64,000 nt of DNA. Source: Variovorax sp. Root318D1. Lineage in GTDB: Bacteria; Pseudomonadota; Gammaproteobacteria; Burkholderiales; Burkholderiaceae_C. How positions within the stretch are numbered: position 1 is the stretch's first letter; every line of letters starts with the position of its first letter. The position numbers and the translations under genes were made by a program. The notes beneath the pieces were generated by a model. That model was not told where the DNA came from and did not search any database. It saw only the letters and a list, made by a program, of their open reading frames with translations. This document shows, piece after piece, positions 26,130-34,129 of this stretch. The stretch is from positions 65,707 through 129,706 of the forward strand of contig NZ_LMCQ01000004.1 of assembly GCF_001424835.1 (NCBI RefSeq), read 5' to 3'.

Positions 26130-26939
26130 ATGACTTCCACCGACATTCAAGACCTGGGCACGCTGCTCTACGAAGTGCAGGGCCAGGTTGCCGTGATCAC
26201 GCTGAACCGCCCCGACCGCATGAACACCCTGGGCGGCACGATGAAGCCCGACCTGGCGCGCGCATTCTTCGAGTTGGCGAGAGGAGACGAGCGTGTGCGC
26301 GCGGTGCTGATCACCGGCAGCGGTGACCGCGCCTTCTGCGCCGGCGCCGACATCAAGGAGCGCGCCACCGACGTGGTACGAGGCACCGAGTACTTCGTGC
26401 GCCAGAAGGCCACGCACGATCTGTTTCGCAACATCGAAGAATTCGAGAAGCCGGTCGTCGCGGCCATCAATGGCGTGGCGCTGGGCGGCGGCCTGGAGAT
26501 TGCGCTGTGCTGCGACATCCGGCTGGCCGCGTCGAGCGCGCGCTTCGGCCTGCCCGAGATCAAGCTCGGTGTGATCCCCGCTGCCGGCGGCACCCAGCGG
26601 TTGCCGCGGCTCATCGGTGAGGCGCGCGCCAAGGAATTGATCCTCACGGCCGACCTCATCGACGCCGAAACGGCACATCGCTACGGCCTCGTGAGCCGCG
26701 TGCTGCCGCCCGCCGAACTGATGCCGGCCTCACTAGAGCTGGCCCGGCGCATCGCGCAGCACCCACCGCTCGCTGTGCGTTTCGCCAAGCGCGCCATCAA
26801 CCGCGGGATGCAAACGGACCTGGATTCAGGGCTCGAGTACGAGCGCTACGCCGCCGCCATGATCGTCGACAGCGAGGACCGCGCCGAGGGCATGCGCGCC
26901 TTCGTCGAGAAGCGCGAACCCCGCTTCACGGGACGCTGA
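26130..26939 (+). CDS. Enoyl-CoA hydratase/isomerase family (crotonase)
   Basis: A 269-residue crotonase. The oxyanion-hole segments are RAFCAGADIKERATD and NGVALGGGLEIALCCDIRLA; both catalytic Glu positions are present (GGGLEIA and FGLPEIKLGVIPAAGGTQRL). It hydrates the enoyl-CoA made by the acyl-CoA dehydrogenase of the divergent operon to the 3-hydroxyacyl-CoA, which would be the natural substrate of the DUF35/thiolase-like pair or of the following SDR. 33 bp separate it from the thiolase gene. Confidence 0.92.
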   Translation: MTSTDIQDLGTLLYEVQGQVAVITLNRPDRMNTLGGTMKPDLARAFFELARGDERVRAVLITGSGDRAFCAGADIKERATDVVRGTEYFVRQKATHDLFRNIEEFEKPVVAAINGVALGGGLEIALCCDIRLAASSARFGLPEIKLGVIPAAGGTQRLPRLIGEARAKELILTADLIDAETAHRYGLVSRVLPPAELMPASLELARRIAQHPPLAVRFAKRAINRGMQTDLDSGLEYERYAAAMIVDSEDRAEGMRAFVEKREPRFTGR

Positions 26940-26970
26940 TCTCCTACCCGCACACCAACAAAGGACTCAC

Positions 26971-27786
26971 ATGCAACTCGGATTGAACGGACAAGTGGCA
27001 CTCGTCACCGGCGGAGGCCAAGGCGTTGGCCGGCAAATCTGCATCGAGCTCGCGGCCGAGGGGGCCCAGGTCGTCGTTAACGACCTGTTCGCCGATCGCG
27101 CCGAGGCCGTGGCGGGCGAGATCACGGCAGCGGGCGGCCGCGCTTGGGCCGCGCCCGCGGACATCACGAAGCAGGATGAGGTCGAGGGCATGGTTGCACG
27201 CGCTGCCAGCCATTTCGGGACGCCGGTCACCGTGCTGGTGAACAACGCCGGCATCATTCCCGAACGCCGCGAAAAAGGCGGCCGCACACCGCCGTTCCTT
27301 GATATGCCCGTCGCCGACTGGGCCAAGATCGTGAATCTCAATGTCTACGGCACCATGCATTGTTGTCGCGCCGTGCTGCCTGGCATGGTCGAACGCAGGA
27401 GCGGACGCATCGTCAACATCATCTCTGAAGCCGGGCGCATCGGCGAAGCGAACATGGCGGTCTATTCGGGTGCGAAGGCGGCCATCGCCGGCTTTGCCAA
27501 GGCGCTGGCGCGCGAGCACGGGCGCCATGCGATCACCGTCAACTCGGTGGCGCTAGGCGCGGTATCGCACGAAGGCATCAAGGACGGTCCGCTGAACGTC
27601 AACGCCACGCTGGAGAACAACGAACTGCTGGGCAAGATGCTCGGCGCCTACCCGATCTCCAAGGGCGTCGGCCGGCTCTCTCGTCCGACCGATGTGTCTG
27701 GATTGGTGACCTTCCTGGCCTCGGACCGAGCGCTGTTCATCACAGGACAGACGATTGGTGCCTCAGGCGGCTTCACCATGATTTGA
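26971..27786 (+). CDS. SDR family oxidoreductase
   Basis: A 271-residue classical SDR: cofactor loop LVTGGGQGVGRQICIELA, NNAG motif VLVNNAGIIPERREKGG, catalytic Ser in NIISEAGRIGE and Tyr/Lys in AVYSGAKAAIAG. The extended loop after NNAG and the C-terminus TGQTIGASGGFTMI are as in FabG-like 3-hydroxyacyl-CoA dehydrogenases. A 3-hydroxyacyl-CoA dehydrogenase role fits the order hydratase then SDR. It starts 31 bp after the hydratase. Confidence 0.88.
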   Translation: MQLGLNGQVALVTGGGQGVGRQICIELAAEGAQVVVNDLFADRAEAVAGEITAAGGRAWAAPADITKQDEVEGMVARAASHFGTPVTVLVNNAGIIPERREKGGRTPPFLDMPVADWAKIVNLNVYGTMHCCRAVLPGMVERRSGRIVNIISEAGRIGEANMAVYSGAKAAIAGFAKALAREHGRHAITVNSVALGAVSHEGIKDGPLNVNATLENNELLGKMLGAYPISKGVGRLSRPTDVSGLVTFLASDRALFITGQTIGASGGFTMI

Positions 27787-27810
27787 CTTGCCGAATAACC
27801 AGACACGCCC

Positions 27811-28782
27811 ATGATCAATCGCCGCATCTTCATGCTTTCCATTGGCGCGCTGCCGCTATCGCGGCCCTCGTTCGCACAGGGCGTCTATCCACTGCGACCC
27901 ATCACCTTGGTGGTGCCGTTTTCCGCAGGAAGCGTCGTCGATGCGCAAGCCCGTGTGATCGCGCGCGTGCTCAGCGAGCGCCTCGGCCAGCCGATCGTCA
28001 TCGACAACCGGGTGGGTGTAAGCGGCTCCATTGGGGCCGAATACGTGGCGCGGGCCGCGCCCGACGGGTACACGCTGTTGATCGGCACTCAGGGAACGCA
28101 GGGCACCAACAGCGCCCTGTACAAGACGATACGGTATGACCCGATCAAGGATTTCGTTGCCATCCATGGACTGACGGGCAACGCCAACGTGCTGGTCGCA
28201 AACCCGGGACGAAATTTCAACACCGTTGCCGAACTGGTCGAGTTCGGCAAGAAGCAACCGGGCAAGCTCAACTTTGGGTCGGGTGGCAACGGTACCTCGG
28301 GCCATCTGTGCCTGGAGTTGCTGCAAACCCGCACTGGAGCGCGCTTCACCCACGTTCCGTACAAGGCCAGTTCCGCGGCACTGGTCGACCTGATGGCCGG
28401 CAACTTGGACGTGATGTTCGATTTCGTCCAGACGTCGGCACCGCACATTCGCAGCGGCAAGATCAGTGCCCTTGCGGTCACCAGCGCCAGCCGCATCCCG
28501 GTCCTGCCGAACGTCCCGACCATGGCCGAAGCGGGTTTCGCCGGTGTGGAAGCGCTCAGCTGGGGTGGCCTGTTCGCACCGGCCAATACCCCGGCCGCCA
28601 TCGTGAAGCGGCTCTCGGACGAAGTGACTCAGGTCATGAGCTCGCCGGTTGTCAAGGCCGCGCTCGATTCGGCTGCGAGCTTCACGATCGGCATGCCGCA
28701 CGAGGCGTTCCAGGCCTATGTCGCCAGCGAGGCGGGGAAGTGGACCGAAGTGATCCGCAAGTCCGGAGCCAGTCTCGAATGA
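27811..28782 (+). CDS. Bug/TctC-family periplasmic solute receptor
   Basis: A 323-residue second Bug receptor of this operon. Signal: INRRIFMLSIGALPLSRPSF. Bug motifs: ITLVVPFSAGSVVDAQARVI, QPIVIDNRVGVSGSIGAEYV, THVPYKASSAALVDLMAGNL. It differs enough from the one at 23467 to suggest a different ligand rather than a recent duplication. Its stop overlaps the next SDR start (ATGA), so it is co-translated with catabolic enzymes. Confidence 0.9.
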   Translation: MINRRIFMLSIGALPLSRPSFAQGVYPLRPITLVVPFSAGSVVDAQARVIARVLSERLGQPIVIDNRVGVSGSIGAEYVARAAPDGYTLLIGTQGTQGTNSALYKTIRYDPIKDFVAIHGLTGNANVLVANPGRNFNTVAELVEFGKKQPGKLNFGSGGNGTSGHLCLELLQTRTGARFTHVPYKASSAALVDLMAGNLDVMFDFVQTSAPHIRSGKISALAVTSASRIPVLPNVPTMAEAGFAGVEALSWGGLFAPANTPAAIVKRLSDEVTQVMSSPVVKAALDSAASFTIGMPHEAFQAYVASEAGKWTEVIRKSGASLE

Positions 28783-29612
28783 CGGCGCCGCAGGTCGCCG
28801 TTGTCACAGGTGCGGGCAGCGGCATCGGAAGGGAGTTGGCACTCGCGTGTGCGCGCGAAGGGATGAAACTCGTGATTTCCGATATCGAAGCCGCCGCGCT
28901 CGCGCAGACGCAGGCCTTGGTCGAAGCAGTCGGGGCCCCCTGCCTCGCGCAGGCCTGCGACGTCTCGAAAGCGGCCGACGTCGAGCAACTCGCGCAGGCG
29001 TGCTGGCGCACATGGGGCGGCGTGGATTGGCTCTTCAACAACGCCGGCGTCGCCGTGCTCGGTCCGGCCTGGGAGGCCTCCGAGGCGGACTGGCAATGGG
29101 TGCTAGGCGTGAATGTGATGGGCGTGGCAAATGGCGTCCGCAGCTTCGTCCCTCGCATGCTGGAGCGCGGCACGCCGGCACACGTCGTCAATACGTCTTC
29201 GGCCGCAGGGCTTGCGACGCTGCCGGGCTCCGCCGTCTATTGCGCCACCAAACACGCCGTGGTGGCGTTCTCCGAGTGTTTGGCCAAGGACCTGGAACAG
29301 ACTGGCGTCCCGATCGGCGTCTCGGTGCTGTGCCCCTCGCTGCTGCCCACAGGCATCCTTCGGTCGCAGCGCAACCGGCCGGTTTCTCTGGGAGTCTCGG
29401 GTCCGACCGCCCCGGCCCACGAAGAGCGGGTACGCGCCGGCATGGCGGCATCCACTATCGACGCCAGCGACGTCGCACGAATGACATTGGAAGCAATTCA
29501 CGCGCGCCGCTTTTACGTCATTCCACATGCACATACCGGCGCTTCGGTCGAGCGCCGCATGCAACAGATCCTCGGCGACTTCCGCGCCATCCATCAAGAA
29601 AGTACGCGATGA
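28779..29612 (+). CDS. SDR family oxidoreductase
   Basis: A 277-residue SDR: VVTGAGSGIGRELALACARE, FNNAGVAVLGPAWEASEADW, Ser in NTSSAAGLATLPGSAVY, Tyr-x3-Lys in AVYCATKHAVVA. The C-terminus is longer than in FabG types (RRFYVIPHAHTGASVERRMQ), typical of a branch found with terpenoid and steroid degradation genes. NAD(P)H-dependent alcohol/ketone interconversion is expected. Start and stop both overlap neighbours by 4 nt. Confidence 0.88.
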   Translation: MTAPQVAVVTGAGSGIGRELALACAREGMKLVISDIEAAALAQTQALVEAVGAPCLAQACDVSKAADVEQLAQACWRTWGGVDWLFNNAGVAVLGPAWEASEADWQWVLGVNVMGVANGVRSFVPRMLERGTPAHVVNTSSAAGLATLPGSAVYCATKHAVVAFSECLAKDLEQTGVPIGVSVLCPSLLPTGILRSQRNRPVSLGVSGPTAPAHEERVRAGMAASTIDASDVARMTLEAIHARRFYVIPHAHTGASVERRMQQILGDFRAIHQESTR

Positions 29613-30106
29613 CAGCACCCGACACCGCCGCATTCGCGGCACTCCAGCGGCAGGTCCACGCCCTCCAGGCTCAGGTCGAACGGTTCGAGAGCATCGAAGC
29701 GATCCGCGCGCTGCGCGCGAGTTACCACGAGCTGGTCAACGAGGACGCCGGCCCACGGCTGTACGAACTCTTCGCACCGGATGCGGCGATCGTCTACGGA
29801 GGCCGCCCCGAGGTGCGGGGACGCGAGAACATCCGGGCTTTTTTTGCCACTTTCCCCGTTCAGTCGGCGCGGCAGTTCATCCACAGCCATGTTGTTGACG
29901 TCCAGGGGGAGCGAGGCACCGGATTCAGCTACCTCGATGGTCGTCCCGTGCGTGACGGCAAGAGCTACTACGTGGTAGGCCGGTTTGACGACGAGTACAT
30001 CCGCCTTGACGGGCAGTGGATGTTCCAGCGGGTGGTATTGAGCGTGCACTACATGATCGAAGCCGCCGAGCGCTGGGACGAGCTGATCCCACTCAAGAAG
30101 AGCTGA
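29609..30106 (+). CDS. SnoaL-like (NTF2-fold) protein
   Basis: A 165-residue protein: an N-terminal helix that may be coiled coil (FAALQRQVHALQAQVERFES), then a cone-shaped SnoaL_4-type barrel (IRALRASYHELVNEDAGPRL, YELFAPDAAIVYGGRPEVRG). The fold supports isomerases, dehydratases and hydrolases as well as non-catalytic binding. Its gene is translationally coupled to the SDR before it. No catalytic claim can be made. Confidence 0.85.
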   Translation: MTAPDTAAFAALQRQVHALQAQVERFESIEAIRALRASYHELVNEDAGPRLYELFAPDAAIVYGGRPEVRGRENIRAFFATFPVQSARQFIHSHVVDVQGERGTGFSYLDGRPVRDGKSYYVVGRFDDEYIRLDGQWMFQRVVLSVHYMIEAAERWDELIPLKKS

Positions 30107-30118
30107 ACAGGAGCACCA

Positions 30119-30910
30119 ATGAGCTTGCCTTCGCTATTCGATCTGAGCGGTCAACGGATCCTCGTCACCGGAGCCGCGAGCGGCATCGGATTGGCGATTT
30201 CCGAGGCCATGCTTGAAGCCGGTGCCGAGGTCATCATGTCCGACCTCGACGCCGAACTGCTCGGAGTCGAGCTGAACCGATTGCAGCCCCACTACTCGAA
30301 GGCCAAAGGTTCGCCGCTGGATGTCAGCGATACCGCTGCGGTGGACGGCCTGGTGGATGCGCTGGCGGCGCAGCCTGGCGGCATCGATTGCGTGTTTGCC
30401 AATGCGGGCATGAGCGCCGGCCGCGGTTTCTTGGTGGATGCAGGCCGCCTGGAGAACGTTGAAATGGCCGCGTGGGACAGGGTGCTTCGGGTGAATCTCG
30501 ACGGTGTACTCACAACCATGCGCGCCGCCAGCCGCCACATGAAGCCGCGCGGGCGGGGCCGGATCGTCGTGACCTCGTCGATTGCCGGCTTGCGCGCCGA
30601 AGCGCTTTCCGGCTACGCGTACGTCGCCTCGAAGGCGGCGGTCAACAATCTCGTGCGCCAGGCGGCTGTGGAGCTGGCGCCCTTCAACGTGCTGGTCAAT
30701 GCAATTGCGCCCGGTCCCTTCGCCACCGGCATCAACGGTGGGCGCCTGCGCCTGCCCGAAAGCGTGGAACGCATGCGCAGCTATATCCCCCTGGGTCGCA
30801 TCGCGCAGCCGCAGGAGATCCAGGGGCTCGCGCTGCTGCTGGCGTCCGCGGCGTCGAGCTACATGACGGGTGCCATCATCCCCATCGACGGCGGCGCCAG
30901 CGCCCGCTGA
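30119..30910 (+). CDS. SDR family oxidoreductase
   Basis: A 263-residue classical SDR: LVTGAASGIGLAISEAMLEA, cofactor Asp in MSDLDAELLG favouring NAD(H), FANAGMSAGRGFLVDAG, Ser in VTSSIAGLRAEALSGYAY and Tyr-x3-Lys in YAYVASKAAVNN. It is the third SDR in 4 kb, which indicates several alcohol/ketone steps on a multi-functional substrate. Confidence 0.9.
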   Translation: MSLPSLFDLSGQRILVTGAASGIGLAISEAMLEAGAEVIMSDLDAELLGVELNRLQPHYSKAKGSPLDVSDTAAVDGLVDALAAQPGGIDCVFANAGMSAGRGFLVDAGRLENVEMAAWDRVLRVNLDGVLTTMRAASRHMKPRGRGRIVVTSSIAGLRAEALSGYAYVASKAAVNNLVRQAAVELAPFNVLVNAIAPGPFATGINGGRLRLPESVERMRSYIPLGRIAQPQEIQGLALLLASAASSYMTGAIIPIDGGASAR

Positions 30911-30954
30911 CTGCCAATTGCTTTCTTCCCCCATCACCACACGGAGTACCTACG

Positions 30955-31254
30955 ATGATCATCGTGACAGGCCATGCGATTGCGCGCGAAGGCGCCGACG
31001 AGGCGATGCAGAAGCTTGCCGTCGAACACGTGCTTCGGTCTCGCGCCGAGCCGGGATGCGTTTCCCATGAAGTGTGCCGCGACGTGCAGCAGCCGCAACG
31101 ATTCGTCTTCGTTGAACGCTGGCGGGACATGGCCGCGCTGCAAGCCCATTTTCAAGTCGAGGCATCGCGACAGTTTGCGAAGTCCATGGCCCAGCTTTCC
31201 GATGGAAGGCCGGAGATGGCGATCTATCAAGCAGAGGCGGTCAAACTGGCCTGA
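30955..31254 (+). CDS. ABM-domain (antibiotic biosynthesis monooxygenase fold) protein
   Basis: A 99-residue single-domain protein starting MIIVTGHAIAREGADEAMQK, with EPGCVSHEVCRD and FVFVERWRDMAALQAHFQVE, the classic ABM layout of a dimeric ferredoxin-like barrel. Members include cofactor-free monooxygenases and small isomerases or lactonases. It is the last gene of the plus-strand operon, 44 bp after the SDR. The role is unknown. Confidence 0.85.
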   Translation: MIIVTGHAIAREGADEAMQKLAVEHVLRSRAEPGCVSHEVCRDVQQPQRFVFVERWRDMAALQAHFQVEASRQFAKSMAQLSDGRPEMAIYQAEAVKLA

Positions 31255-31272
31255 TGCGAAATGAGGCACATG

Positions 31273-31309
31273 CTGTTGATTGCCACCAAAAATTGACCCT
31301 CTGGGGTCA
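31273..31309. mobile_element. Possible IS21-type terminal sequence with small dyad
   Basis: The string TGTTGATTGCCACCAAAAAT followed by TGACCC resembles the terminal repeats of IS21-family elements as I remember them. Within it TGACCC (31294-31299) and GGGTCA (31304-31309) form a perfect dyad around TCTG, which could alternatively end transcription of the plus operon, though no T-run follows. No transposase gene remains in the 170-bp gap to pyrF. Confidence 0.3.
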
Positions 31310-31424
31310 GATCGGCGGAATCCAACAGCCGGTCGCATTCTGCCGCGACCGAGGCCAGCGCTGAGCGGCTTGGCGGCGCAGTTCCAAGCTCAGCGAAAGA
31401 AATTCCATTCCCGATGAAACGCGA

Positions 31425-32132
31425 TCACAAGGAGACGGCCCCATCCACCTGCGTCTGGATGACAGCAAACGCATCGGCCGGATTCGGCGAGCGAGAGATC
31501 GAGCGTCCGATCACGATGTGACTCGCGCCCCAACGTATCGCGTCGAACGGCGTAGCCACTCGTGCCTGGTCATTCTTCGCATCGGTCTGCAGCTGCGTGC
31601 CTGGGGTAACGATGAGCATTTCCGGCGGGAGAAGGTCGCGAAGCAGCCGGGCCTCTTCGGCTGAGGCGACCACGCCATGGCAGCCGGTCGCAGCGGCCAG
31701 CTTGGCCAGTCGTACGACTTGCTCCGGGACCGTCGTGTCCAAGCCCAATTCCCGGAGGTCTTCATCTCGCAAGCTCGTGATCACCGTCAGCGCCAGCACA
31801 TTCAACTTGGGGTAGGCGCGAGCAGCTTCCACTGCGGCTCGCAGCACGGCAGAGCCTCCGGATGCGTGAACGGTCACCATCGACGCTCCCAAGGCACCAG
31901 CCGCACGTACTGCAGCGGCGACCGACGTGGGTATTTCATGGAGCTTCAGGTCGAGAAAGACTTCCTTGCCGCCCGAAATCAGCTTGTGCACCACGGCCGG
32001 GCCTACCGCAGTCAACAGTTGAAGGCCGACCTTGTAGAACCGCGCCGATGGTCCGAGCTGCTCCACCAGTTCGAATGCCCCACTGGCCGAGTCGAAGTCG
32101 AGAGACACGATGATATTGTTCTTCTGTGTCAT
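31425..32132 (-). CDS. pyrF: Orotidine-5'-phosphate decarboxylase (PyrF-like)
   Basis: A 235-residue OMP decarboxylase TIM barrel: SLDFDSASGAFELVEQLG, Lys in ARFYKVGLQLLTAVG, the core FLDLKLHEIPTSVAAAV, and the phosphate loop HIVIGRSISRSPNPADAF. It should make UMP from OMP. In E. coli PyrF the core reads DLKFHDIPNT with the catalytic D-x-K-x-x-D; here the second Asp is Glu (DLKLHE), an unusual change in the charge tetrad. It stands alone beside a probable transposon scar. ATG 32132 is chosen from the conserved lead. Confidence 0.88.
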   Translation of the reverse strand: MTQKNNIIVSLDFDSASGAFELVEQLGPSARFYKVGLQLLTAVGPAVVHKLISGGKEVFLDLKLHEIPTSVAAAVRAAGALGASMVTVHASGGSAVLRAAVEAARAYPKLNVLALTVITSLRDEDLRELGLDTTVPEQVVRLAKLAAATGCHGVVASAEEARLLRDLLPPEMLIVTPGTQLQTDAKNDQARVATPFDAIRWGASHIVIGRSISRSPNPADAFAVIQTQVDGAVSL

Positions 32133-32211
32133 TGCGGTGCAAAGTGAAAGGGTCGTTCGGATGATAAGTGGGCTGCGTCCGGCCGTTCGACCGCGCCTCG
32201 CTCTTGCTTCT

Positions 32212-32532
32212 CTAACGAAGATGTTGACCGACCTTCTGCTGAAGCAGCGCGACGAGCTCAGGCTGCATGAACTCATAGCGATCGGGAACGTCAAGGCACA
32301 CGATCTTTTTCCCATGCAGCGATGCCTTGAATCGCTGCTTGAGCTTTGCCCGGTGCTGCTTTTCCATCACGAAGATCAGGTCGGCCCATTCAACCTGTTC
32401 GGCGCTCAGTACGCAGTCTGCGTCCGGCGCGAGGCCGGCGGAATCCGTCTCGATGCCGGGCGCTGCGAACACGCTTTCGGCGGTGGGGCTGCGGAGCCTG
32501 TTCCTGCTGCAGATAAAGAGCACGCGGCGCAT
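32212..32532 (-). CDS. Low-molecular-weight protein-tyrosine-phosphatase-like protein
   Basis: A 106-residue protein opening MRRVLFICSRNRLRSPTAES. The P-loop C-x5-R-S (CSRNRLRS) of low-molecular-weight phosphatases is intact, but the protein is about 40 residues shorter than classical LMW-PTPs and lacks the DPYY-type general-acid loop near the C-terminus (the corresponding end is CLDVPDRYEFMQPELV). This matches the short predicted-phosphatase family. The possible acid is Asp in VPDRYEF. ATG 32532 gives the exact family start. Confidence 0.8.
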   Translation of the reverse strand: MRRVLFICSRNRLRSPTAESVFAAPGIETDSAGLAPDADCVLSAEQVEWADLIFVMEKQHRAKLKQRFKASLHGKKIVCLDVPDRYEFMQPELVALLQQKVGQHLR

Positions 32533-32634
32533 CAGTGGTGGTCCGGATGGGAGGGTAGAGCTGATTCTGGCAGACGCTCGACAGGGTGGACCCGACCACC
32601 GGAGGTCCTCATCAGCGCCCACTCGCCGGCCAGC

Positions 32635-33039
32635 TCAGTCCACCCTCGCCTCGGGGAGCTTCGCAATCACCTTGATTTCGAAGTCGAAGCCATAGAGCCA
32701 CGTCACGCCGACGCCGGTCAGCGTCGGGTGCGGCGCGTTGCCCCAATACTCGGGCACCAGCTTCCAGATTCTCTCGAACTTCGATTCGGGATCGACGATG
32801 AAGACGGTCACGTCGATCACGTCGTCGAAGGTGCAGCCTGCAGCCGCAAGCACTGCGTTCAGATTGCCGAATGCGAGCCGGACCTGCGCTTCCAGATCGG
32901 GCTCGGGCGAGCCGTCCTCGCGGCTGCCGACCTGGCCCGAAACGAACAGGAAGCCGTTGGAGCGGATCGCCGGCGAATAGCGGTTCTTTTCATAGAGCGC
33001 CTGGCGCCCCGGCGGAAAAACGACGTCGCGTGTAGCCAT
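32635..33039 (-). CDS. RidA/YjgF/UK114 family protein
   Basis: A 134-residue Rid-fold protein: YSPAIRSNGFLFVSGQVGSR, LAFGNLNAVLAAAGCTFDDV, IDVTVFIVD. Archetypal RidA imine deaminases need an Arg in the P-A-R-S/T stretch before the last strand; here that region reads HPTLTGVGVTWLYG, with no Arg, so 2-aminoacrylate deaminase activity is doubtful and a Rid5-7-like member is more likely. The strong GAGGAAGG ribosome site lies before ATG 33039. It is divergent from a LysR gene that probably controls it. Confidence 0.88.
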   Translation of the reverse strand: MATRDVVFPPGRQALYEKNRYSPAIRSNGFLFVSGQVGSREDGSPEPDLEAQVRLAFGNLNAVLAAAGCTFDDVIDVTVFIVDPESKFERIWKLVPEYWGNAPHPTLTGVGVTWLYGFDFEIKVIAKLPEARVD

Positions 33040-33149
33040 GGATGTTCCTTCCTCTTTCTTGAATGGGCCGAGCCGGCCGGCCCCTGATTGCGATGAAGGG
33101 ACTCTACGCATCCCCGCCTTGCCGATAAACCAGCAAAGCCAATAATCAC

Positions 33150-33168
33150 TGTTTGCGAATGCCAAACA
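33150..33168. promoter_or_regulatory. LysR-type dyad in the RidA/LysR divergent promoter
   Basis: TGTTTG (33150-33155) and CAAACA (33163-33168) are separated by CGAATGC, containing the T-N11-A core typical of LysR-type regulator boxes. It lies 28 bp upstream of the lysR ATG and about 110 bp upstream of the RidA ATG. Confidence 0.5.
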
Positions 33169-33196
33169 ATCCAGGAAGCATCAGGAGCAGAGAGAG

Positions 33197-34129
33197 ATGG
33201 ACCGTTTCGATGCAATGCAGGCGTTTGCCCGCGTGGTGGAAGCAGGCAGCTTCACCAAGGCGGCGGAGACGCTTCACATGAGCAAGACCAGCGTGACGCA
33301 GCTGGTGCAGCAACTGGAAGCGCGGCTGCGCGTCAAGCTGCTCAATCGCACGACGCGCAAGGTCAACGTCACGGCCGACGGCGCGGCGTACTACGAGCGC
33401 GTGGTGCGGCTGCTGGGAGACATGGACGATGCCGAGACCAGCCTGTCCGATGCGTCGGCATTGCCGCGGGGGCGGCTTCGGGTGGACGTGCCCAGTCCGC
33501 TTGCGCGGCTGATTTTGGTGCCGGCCTTGCCGGCATTCCACGCACGCTATCCCGACATCCAGCTCGACATGGGCGTGAGCGACCGCATGGTGGACTTGAT
33601 CGGCGAGAACGTGGACTGCGTGGTGCGCGGCGGCGAACTCACCGACCAGTCGCTGATGGCGCGCCGCGTGGGCGACCTGCAGCTGGGGATCTACGCGGCG
33701 CCGAGCTACCTCGAACGCGCCGGCGCGCCCTCGCACCCGCGGGAGCTCGAAAACTCGCATCACCGCGTCGTCGCCTTCCACTGGCCGCGCACCGGCAAGG
33801 CCTTGCCGTACACCCTGCACCGCCTGGACGGCGGCGAAAGCCTCCAGGTGCAGGGCCGCTACGTGCTGGCGGTGGACGACGGCAATGCCTACCTCGCGGC
33901 CGGCCTGGCAGGCCTGGGCGTCCTCTGGCTGCCGCACTACATGTCCGAGGCGCACTTGTCACGCGGCGAGCTGGTGCCGCTGTTCGACAAAGATTGGCAA
34001 CTCGATCCGATGCCCATCTACATCGCGTTTCCGCCGAACCGGCATGTGAGCGCCAAGTTGCGCGTGTTCATCGACTGGGTTGCTGCGCTGATGGCGCAGC
34101 GTGCGCCGGTGCAGCACCCGCCGCCTTAG
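33197..34129 (+). CDS. LysR family transcriptional regulator
   Basis: A 310-residue LysR protein. Residues 1-60 form the winged helix (MQAFARVVEAGSFTKAAETL, MSKTSVTQLVQQLEARLRVK, LLNRTTRKVNVTADG), the rest the PBP-like effector domain (RGRLRVDVPSPLARLILVPA, DCVVRGGELTDQSLMARRVG) of the CrgA/DsdC-like branch common in betaproteobacteria. It likely acts on the divergent RidA gene. Its TAG stop overlaps the TAA of the convergent GGDEF-EAL gene. Confidence 0.93.
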   Translation: MDRFDAMQAFARVVEAGSFTKAAETLHMSKTSVTQLVQQLEARLRVKLLNRTTRKVNVTADGAAYYERVVRLLGDMDDAETSLSDASALPRGRLRVDVPSPLARLILVPALPAFHARYPDIQLDMGVSDRMVDLIGENVDCVVRGGELTDQSLMARRVGDLQLGIYAAPSYLERAGAPSHPRELENSHHRVVAFHWPRTGKALPYTLHRLDGGESLQVQGRYVLAVDDGNAYLAAGLAGLGVLWLPHYMSEAHLSRGELVPLFDKDWQLDPMPIYIAFPPNRHVSAKLRVFIDWVAALMAQRAPVQHPPP

